From NCBI RefSeq assembly GCF_004118265.1, contig NZ_SDHW01000005.1, forward strand, positions 248,001 to 312,000: a stretch of DNA of 64,000 bases. The letters are read 5' to 3'. The notes under the pieces were generated by a model, which was not told the DNA's origin, made no database searches, and saw only the letters and a list, made by a program, of their open reading frames with translations. Numbering within the stretch: position 1 is the first letter of the stretch; every line of letters starts with the position of its first letter. This document shows, piece after piece, positions 58,716 to 64,000 of this stretch. A program made the position numbers and the translations under genes. The DNA comes from Lacibacter luteus (GTDB lineage Bacteria > Bacteroidota > Bacteroidia > Chitinophagales > Chitinophagaceae).

Positions 58716-61397
58716 ATGCAAAAGATCAGTTTGTTTTTTTTAGCCTGTTTTTCAATTGTTCAGTTACATGCACAAACAATACCTGCTTATAAACGTGCCG
58801 ATCTGCCAATAGAAACAAGAGTAAAAGATCTGCTGCAACGCATGACCCCGGAAGAAAAATTCTGGCAGTTGTTTATGATTCCCGGCGATCTTGGTAGCGA
58901 ACCTTCGCAATACAAAAACGGCATCTTCGGTTTCCAGGTCAATACTATTCAACAACAACAGGGTGCAGCTGCACAAATTCTCAATTATAATCCCGGACAA
59001 ACAGGAAAACAAACATTGACCAAGATCAATGCCATTCAAAAATATTTTGTTGAGCAAACAAAGCTGGGCATTCCCATCATTGCGTTTGATGAGGCGTTGC
59101 ATGGTCTTGTACGTTACGAAGCAACTGCTTTTCCGCAGGCAATTGCACTGGCTGCTACATGGGATACATCACTCATGAACAGAGTTGCTGCAGCCATTGC
59201 GATGGAAAGTAAAGCAAGAGGCATCCGTCAAATTCTTTCACCGGTGGTGAACCTTGCAACTGATGTGCGTTGGGGTAGAGTGGAAGAAACTTATGGAGAA
59301 GATCCTTTTCTTACTTCAGCAATGGGCGTTGCATTTGTAAAAGCATTTGAACAACGTGGCGTGGTAACAACGCCCAAACATTTTGCGGTGAATCATGGTG
59401 AAGGTGGCAGAGACAGTTACCCCATTCACTACAATAACCGTTTGCTTGAAGAAACGTACTTCGTTCCGTTTAAAGAAGTGGTACAAAAGGGTGGTGCAAG
59501 AAGTATCATGACGGCGTATAATTCATTTGATGGTTCTCCCTGCACTGCCAACAACTGGTTGCTGAATGAAAAATTAAAAAAGGAATGGGGCTTCAATGGT
59601 TTTGTTATTTCTGATGCAGGAGCAACAGGCGGCGCTAATGTCTTACACTTTACAGCAAAAGATTATGCAGAAGCAGGAAAGAAATCGGTTGAGAATGGCT
59701 TGGATGTAATTTTTCAAACAGCATTTGAACATCATCGTTTATTCGATCCTCCTTTTCTTAACAACAGTATGAACCAGGCTGTGATCGATAGTGCTGTTGC
59801 AAGAGTGTTGCGCATCAAATTTGAATTAGGATTGTTTGAGCAGCCTTATATGAAAGAAGAAGATGCCGGTGTGTGGACGGCAGCATTGCATCATGATCTT
59901 GCAAGAGAAGCTGCAAGAAATTCATTTGTGCTGTTGAAGAACAGTCCTGCAAAGGGATCAATAACAAATGTATTGCCGTTAAAAAAATCGTTGCAGAAAA
60001 TTGCTGTAATAGGTGTTGATGCTGTTGAAGCAAGACTGGGCGGTTATAGCGGACCTGGCAACATCAAAGTATCAATACTCGATGGTATCAAAACAAAAAC
60101 AGGAACTGCAAACGTATTGTATGCACCCGGACCTGGAAGAGAACATAAAACATGGAGCTTTGTGCCGGGTAGTAATTTGTCAACAATAAAGGATGGAAAG
60201 AAAGTAAAAGGATTAAAGGGCGAATATTTCAACAATGTAACAATGGAAGGCAAACCTGTTGTTGAACGCATTGATGAAGCCATTCAATTTCAATGGACAT
60301 TGTTTTCTCCCAATCCTGAAAAGATTAATTATGATTTTTTCTCTGCAAGATGGACAGGTAAACTGCAATCGCCTGTAACCGGTAAATACAAGATCGGTAT
60401 TGATGGCAATGATGGTTATCGTTTATACATCAACAATAAGATGGTGATTGATAACTGGAAAAAACAATCGTATTCAACCACACTTGTTGATTACAACTTT
60501 GAAAAAGGGAAGGAGTACGATATACGTATTGAATATTACGAGCCCGCAGGTAATGCATGGCTGCGTTTGGTATGGAATGTTGCTGTGCAGGATAACAGTG
60601 AACAGAAAATTGCAGAAGCAGTTCAAATAGCAAAGAACAGTGATGTTGCAGTTGTTGTAGTTGGTATCGAAGAAGGCGAGTTTAACGACCGGGCTTTATT
60701 ATCGTTGCCGGGCAAACAGGAAGAGCTGATCAAACGAGTTGCGTCAACAGGTAAACCGGTTGTAGTATTGTTGGTTGGCGGCAGTGCTGTTACGATGACC
60801 AATTGGTTAGATAAAGTAAACAGTGTACTCGATATTTGGTATCCAGGTGATGCGGGTGGTAATGCAGTTGCAGATGTGTTGTTTGGTGATTACAGTCCGG
60901 CGGGAAGATTGCCTGTTACATTTCCTGTTGCAGAAGCGCAATTGCCACTTGTGTATAATCATAAACCAACAGGCCGTGGCGATGATTATACTAACTTGAC
61001 AGGTCAACCTTTATTTCCGTTTGGTTTTGGATTGAGCTACACCAGTTTTGAATATGCTGCTTTGCAAACAGATAAGCAGGTGATCCGTGCAGGTGAAAAC
61101 ATGCGTGTATCATTCAAGTTAAAAAATACAGGTAAAGTAAAAGGCGATGAAGTGGTGCAATTGTATATCCGTGATGAACTGTCGTCTGTTGCAAGACCTT
61201 TAAAAGAATTAAAAGGCTTTCAGCGTATAACACTTGCACCGGGCGAAGAAAAGGAAGTGGTGTTTACCATTACACCCGATCTGTTGAAGATGTTGGATGT
61301 AAACCTGAAAGAAGTGATTGAGCCGGGAACTTTCCGCATCATGATCGGCAGTTCCAGTATGGATATACGATTGAGAACAATACTGGAAGTTAAATAG
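58716..61397 (+). CDS. beta-glucosidase, GH3 family with PA14 insert
   Basis: An 893-residue exported enzyme from the ATG at 58716 (MQKISLFFLACFSIVQLHAQ signal). The GH3 N-domain shows DEALHGL, NLATDVRWGRVEETYGEDP, KHFAVNHGEGGRDS and the likely nucleophile Asp in GFVISDAG; the second domain has GSAVTMTNW and VADVLFGDYSPAGRLPVTFP, and a fibronectin-III-like C-terminal domain follows (YIRDELSSVARPLKELKGFQRI). A PA14 domain is inserted near residues 490-610 (GEYFNNVTMEG, DGNDGYRLYINNKMVIDNWKK), a carbohydrate-binding module. It releases glucose or related sugars from oligosaccharides in the periplasm. Confidence 0.93.
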   Translation: MQKISLFFLACFSIVQLHAQTIPAYKRADLPIETRVKDLLQRMTPEEKFWQLFMIPGDLGSEPSQYKNGIFGFQVNTIQQQQGAAAQILNYNPGQTGKQTLTKINAIQKYFVEQTKLGIPIIAFDEALHGLVRYEATAFPQAIALAATWDTSLMNRVAAAIAMESKARGIRQILSPVVNLATDVRWGRVEETYGEDPFLTSAMGVAFVKAFEQRGVVTTPKHFAVNHGEGGRDSYPIHYNNRLLEETYFVPFKEVVQKGGARSIMTAYNSFDGSPCTANNWLLNEKLKKEWGFNGFVISDAGATGGANVLHFTAKDYAEAGKKSVENGLDVIFQTAFEHHRLFDPPFLNNSMNQAVIDSAVARVLRIKFELGLFEQPYMKEEDAGVWTAALHHDLAREAARNSFVLLKNSPAKGSITNVLPLKKSLQKIAVIGVDAVEARLGGYSGPGNIKVSILDGIKTKTGTANVLYAPGPGREHKTWSFVPGSNLSTIKDGKKVKGLKGEYFNNVTMEGKPVVERIDEAIQFQWTLFSPNPEKINYDFFSARWTGKLQSPVTGKYKIGIDGNDGYRLYINNKMVIDNWKKQSYSTTLVDYNFEKGKEYDIRIEYYEPAGNAWLRLVWNVAVQDNSEQKIAEAVQIAKNSDVAVVVVGIEEGEFNDRALLSLPGKQEELIKRVASTGKPVVVLLVGGSAVTMTNWLDKVNSVLDIWYPGDAGGNAVADVLFGDYSPAGRLPVTFPVAEAQLPLVYNHKPTGRGDDYTNLTGQPLFPFGFGLSYTSFEYAALQTDKQVIRAGENMRVSFKLKNTGKVKGDEVVQLYIRDELSSVARPLKELKGFQRITLAPGEEKEVVFTITPDLLKMLDVNLKEVIEPGTFRIMIGSSSMDIRLRTILEVK

Positions 61398-61436
61398 GAA
61401 GGTTTGTGCGAAGTATACTTTCGTTTTAAAAAAATA

Positions 61437-61465
61437 AAACCCCTTGTTTCATTAACAAGGGGTTT
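61437..61465. terminator. bidirectional terminator between GH3 and MTHFR-like genes
   Basis: A perfect 12-bp stem (AAACCCCTTGTT/AACAAGGGGTTT) with a 5-nt loop between two convergent stops. Confidence 0.9.
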
Positions 61466-61486
61466 CTGTTTATCGGAAAAACCATT

Positions 61487-62461
61487 TTATAAAGGGGATG
61501 CTTCTGCAACTGTTTCTACAGTTGTCTTTTTTCTCGCCTGTTTTAATCTGCCTGCAACAACAGTAAGGATCTCTGTTGCCGCATCGATCTCATCTTTTTT
61601 ATTGGAGATACTTTCGATATTAAACCCAACCGGTATTTGTTTTTGTGCAGCAAATTCTAAAATTTCATCAGCAATAAGAATAGAAGTTCTTACCGATGTT
61701 TCTAAAATATCCTTCGCATGTTTCAGATCGTTGTACAGCCACTTCGGCACTTCAATACCCAGCCACTTCATAAACTCTAATGTTTTAATAGAGCCACATG
61801 GACTGAGTGTAAAGAAGATCGGTTTCAGTTCGTAATTATTATCAATAGAATCGTAATGATAATCGGAGAGAAGATTTTTCGATTCGTACACATTGTACAC
61901 ACATTGCGATACAAAGAAGCTACAACCCTTTTCTGTTTTTGAAAAAATACGTTTGTGCTCGTCGCCTTTTTTCGAATGGCGTTCGGGAATGGTAATACCG
62001 CCAAGCATTAAATGCTGATGCAGTTCTTTGCGCAGATCGTATGCATCCGTCAACGCAAAATTTGTTTCAGCAACCTGCGCACTTGAAGATGCACCTACAA
62101 ACACAAAATTCTCCAGGTCTTTGTTATTGCAAAGCCATTCATTAAAGCTTTCCTTTGTTTGGTTGGCAATGCTTTTATAAATAATGCTTGGTGCTTTAAT
62201 GCTGTTGAGGTAATGCCTGAAATATTCTTCTGGCGGAACAGTTTGAATAAAGGGGAACGTACGCTGCTCATTTGTACGGTGACTTTCATCCTGTATATCG
62301 TAAAGGATCAAACCATCAATCGCAAGATTGTTGATACGGTTGATCTGCTTTTCGGCAATGGTCTGCAGTTTTTCTTTTTCCGTAGTAATTTTTGGAGGAG
62401 TAAAACTGTAAAGCAATAATCCGTGCTCACGGGCCTCAATTTTTTCTTTTAATGATTTCAT
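61487..62461 (-). CDS. methylenetetrahydrofolate reductase family protein
   Basis: A 324-residue protein from the ATG at 62461 (MKSLKEKIEAREHGLLLYSFTPPK). It matches the MTHFR TIM-barrel fold: the start block with SFTPPK, IDGLILYDIQDESHRTNEQRTFPF, FVFVGASSS, GGITIPERHSKKGDE and QCVYNVYES. Canonical MetF has FE(Y/F)FPP at the start; here that is YSFTPPK, and the protein is somewhat longer, so it may be a diverged paralogue that reduces or cleaves another one-carbon folate. It faces the GH3 gene with a shared terminator. Confidence 0.8.
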   Translation of the reverse strand: MKSLKEKIEAREHGLLLYSFTPPKITTEKEKLQTIAEKQINRINNLAIDGLILYDIQDESHRTNEQRTFPFIQTVPPEEYFRHYLNSIKAPSIIYKSIANQTKESFNEWLCNNKDLENFVFVGASSSAQVAETNFALTDAYDLRKELHQHLMLGGITIPERHSKKGDEHKRIFSKTEKGCSFFVSQCVYNVYESKNLLSDYHYDSIDNNYELKPIFFTLSPCGSIKTLEFMKWLGIEVPKWLYNDLKHAKDILETSVRTSILIADEILEFAAQKQIPVGFNIESISNKKDEIDAATEILTVVAGRLKQARKKTTVETVAEASPL

Positions 62462-62501
62462 TCGCTGCAATAAACTGGTCGGTTTCGATTATTAGAACAT
62501 A

Positions 62502-62509
62502 CAAATGTA
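62502..62509 (-). promoter_or_regulatory. putative -7 box of the MTHFR-like gene
   Basis: TACATTTG on the minus strand, an exact TAnnTTTG match, with a leader of about 35 nt. Confidence 0.4.
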
Positions 62510-62517
62510 AGTGCTGC

Positions 62518-62535
62518 CGGGCAAACGAATGGTAG
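62518..62535. repeat. CGGGCAAAYGAATGGTAG repeat, copy 1
   Basis: This 18-bp stretch recurs at 63894-63911 with one C/T difference, in the same orientation, with the MFS gene between. Both are followed within a few bases by AAATCAGA. The core AACGAATGG also occurs in the loop of the foldback at 54941-55004. Confidence 0.6.
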
Positions 62536-62640
62536 GCAAATCAGAAATTGATCAAATCCTTTTTTTATGAAGCCTGGCGGAAACAGCAGCCGATGACAAA
62601 ATATTATCTCGATTCATTAGTTTGCAGACCAATCTTATTC

Positions 62641-63831
62641 ATGCAAAAAAAACGAAGCGCCAAATCTACAAAGGAAGTGATCGTGTTTACTTCCTGTTCA
62701 ATGATACTCACGGCACTGGGCATTGATATTATGTTGCCGGCATTAGGAGCTATCCGTCATCATTTTGGTTTGCCCGAAAACAGCACAGCAACTGCCAATC
62801 TGATCTCTTACTTTTTTATGGGACAGATCACACAATTGTTCTTCGGCTATTTAACCGACAGGTATGGCCGCTTGCCCGTTTTGCGCCTCGGTTTTGTTAT
62901 TTATATTTTTTGCGGAATAGCAACTGTATTTGCACCGGCACTCAGCATTATGTTATTGCTGCGTTTTTTTAGTGGAATGGGTGCAGCAGCTGTGTTAATG
63001 ACGGCCATTGCTTCTGTACGTGATCAGTATGCAGGCAGTGAAATGGCAAGAGTGATGTCGTTTGTATTAACCATCATGTTGCTTACACCGGTGATAGCTC
63101 CTGCGTTGGGATCATTTGTATTGCAGCATTCATCGTGGCAGGTGGTATTTCTTATTCCGCCTTTATTTGCCATTCCTGTTTTCGTATGGTCGTTCCGGTT
63201 AGCAGAAACACTTCCTGCAGAAGCACGGTTGAAAACCGGATTTATTAAAAGTTTTCCGCAGTTATGGTATGTACTCACGAACCGGGCATTTATGCGTTAT
63301 TGCATTACAGCCACCATTATCTTTTCGATTCTTACAGCTTACGTTTCAAGTTCTGAACGGATTATTGGAGAGTTGTATTTGCAGCCAGCTATGTTTCCCT
63401 GGATATTCGGAATAATTGGTGCGGTGATGGCTGTGTTTGCATTAAGCAATTCTTATTTTACAAAACGCTTTGGAGCGAAAAAAGTGTTGCGTTTCTTTTT
63501 AAGTGCATACCTGCTTGTATCGTTGTTGTTTGTTGCTTTACATTTCATCATCGGTAATCCGCTTCCGCTCTGGTATTTTGTTGCATGTATTGGTTTGTTG
63601 ATGTCGTTTACGGTTGCAGCCGATCCCAACAGCAGTGCATTAGCACTGGAACCAATGGGAAGTAAAGCAGGCATTGCAGCTTCGGTTTACGGAACGTTGT
63701 TTTTCTTTATCGGTTCTTTAATCGGAACCATCATAAATCATTTTATGATTGCGAATGTGCTGCCCTTAGCTGTTGCGGCATTAATTGTAAGTATTGTTGG
63801 AATGATCTTGACTTCCGGTAAAAAAGAATAA
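62641..63831 (+). CDS. MFS transporter, Bcr/CflA (drug:H+ antiporter) type
   Basis: A 396-residue 12-helix transporter from the ATG at 62641 (MQKKRSAKSTKEVIVFTSCSMIL); starts at 62593 (ATG) or 62548 (TTG) are possible and would add up to 31 residues without a domain. It has DIMLPALGAI, the family motif GYLTDRYGRLPVLRLG between helices 2 and 3, and MLLTPVIAPALGSFVL. Bcr/CflA members export bicyclomycin, chloramphenicol or other compounds by proton exchange; substrate here unknown. Inner membrane, monocistronic. Confidence 0.88.
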   Translation: MQKKRSAKSTKEVIVFTSCSMILTALGIDIMLPALGAIRHHFGLPENSTATANLISYFFMGQITQLFFGYLTDRYGRLPVLRLGFVIYIFCGIATVFAPALSIMLLLRFFSGMGAAAVLMTAIASVRDQYAGSEMARVMSFVLTIMLLTPVIAPALGSFVLQHSSWQVVFLIPPLFAIPVFVWSFRLAETLPAEARLKTGFIKSFPQLWYVLTNRAFMRYCITATIIFSILTAYVSSSERIIGELYLQPAMFPWIFGIIGAVMAVFALSNSYFTKRFGAKKVLRFFLSAYLLVSLLFVALHFIIGNPLPLWYFVACIGLLMSFTVAADPNSSALALEPMGSKAGIAASVYGTLFFFIGSLIGTIINHFMIANVLPLAVAALIVSIVGMILTSGKKE

Positions 63832-63893
63832 TTTTTTCTTTCAATGATTTCATTCATTCCATTCGACTGGTGGGTTTCATTTGAGAACAACTA

Positions 63894-63911
63894 CGGGCAA
63901 ATGAATGGTAG
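63894..63911. repeat. CGGGCAAAYGAATGGTAG repeat, copy 2
   Basis: Second copy of the stretch at 62518-62535, same orientation, differing at one base. It lies just beyond the stop of the partial gene at the window end. Confidence 0.6.
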
Positions 63912-63918
63912 AAAAAAA

Positions 63919-64000
63919 TCAGATCTTCTTTTTTCCAAGATAACCCTGCAGCCATGAACCAATGAAAGCAAACAACAGCCCGTTGAAGATGGCCGCCAGT
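63919..64000 (-). CDS. C-terminal end of a membrane protein (partial)
   Basis: The minus strand carries an open frame entering from beyond the window end and stopping with TGA at 63919. It encodes 26 residues: LAAIFNGLLFAFIGSWLQGY followed by LGKKKI. The hydrophobic stretch and basic tail look like the last membrane helix of a transporter or other inner-membrane protein. The rest of the gene is outside the window, so no family can be given. Confidence 0.55.
   Translation of the reverse strand, partial: LAAIFNGLLFAFIGSWLQGYLGKKKI

Noticed and set aside
56119-61397. polysaccharide utilisation locus
   Set aside because: A TonB receptor and a GH3 gene are adjacent but SusD and other hallmark genes are missing.
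62518-62640. N-terminal extension of the MFS protein to 62548
   Set aside because: It begins with TTG and adds residues unlike the family before the first helix; the ATG at 62641 is a better start.

Overview
The window looks like a chromosomal segment of a Bacteroidota bacterium, probably of the family Chitinophagaceae. The evidence is a T9SS type B (gliding-motility type) C-terminal domain followed by a PorP/SprF-like protein, a carboxypeptidase-like-domain TonB receptor, a membrane pyrophosphatase, DUF4382 and DUF3347 lipoproteins, TAnnTTTG-type -7 promoter boxes, AT-rich intergenic DNA and few Shine-Dalgarno-like sites. No rRNA, phage, CRISPR array or intact insertion sequence was seen. 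There is one tRNA (Arg, anticodon TCT).

Layout. 1-8.3 kb: a small membrane protein, an SF1 helicase, a RelE/ParE-type toxin-antitoxin pair, a GH20 hexosaminidase, a PhnB-like protein and endonuclease III, then an accessory patch (about 6.6-8.3 kb) of tiny lipoproteins and a zinc-ribbon-like protein with two near-identical 110-bp palindrome-ended repeats. 8.3-13.2 kb: a Tat-exported phosphoesterase, a GNAT acetyltransferase, a tight HipA-like kinase/DUF3037/CHY-zinc-finger operon and an ABC ATPase. 13.2-17.4 kb: RNA-handling genes (cold-shock domain protein, DEAD-box helicase with a structured leader, RRM protein) mixed with a FabH-like ketosynthase and two unknown genes. 17.6-21.7 kb: a VOC protein, a Nudix hydrolase, pyrE, an HMA-domain protein, a LEA-like lipoprotein and WbqC. 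21.8-27.2 kb: a 1456-residue PKD-rich surface protein and its PorP-like partner. 27.2-33.1 kb: a BlaI/M56 peptidase regulatory pair with two clear operators, a DUF4382 lipoprotein and the H+/Na+ pyrophosphatase.

33.4-41.6 kb: an exported sugar isomerase-like protein, two unknown overlapping genes, an ECF sigma factor with a small membrane protein, a BamA/TamA-like barrel, the bifunctional NAD(P)HX repair enzyme, a small barrel and NhaA. 41.7-50.1 kb: an envelope cluster of OstA-like protein, MlaD/MCE protein and amidase on one strand, divergent from lptD, which converges on plsC and ung; the tRNA-Arg follows. 50.3-64 kb: small exported proteins, VOC proteins, an ABC-F ATPase, a DUF3347 lipoprotein, a TonB receptor, a GH3 glucosidase with a PA14 insert, an MTHFR-family protein, an MFS drug transporter and the tail of a membrane protein cut by the window end.

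Most genes are housekeeping or envelope functions typical of the phylum. The least explained parts are the HipA-like/DUF3037/CHY operon, the repeat-flanked small-gene patch at 6.6-8.3 kb, the operator-controlled M56 peptidase with an unknown periplasmic domain, and the unknown pair at 34.5-36.0 kb. All functions are read from motifs and recalled family features; no database search was run.
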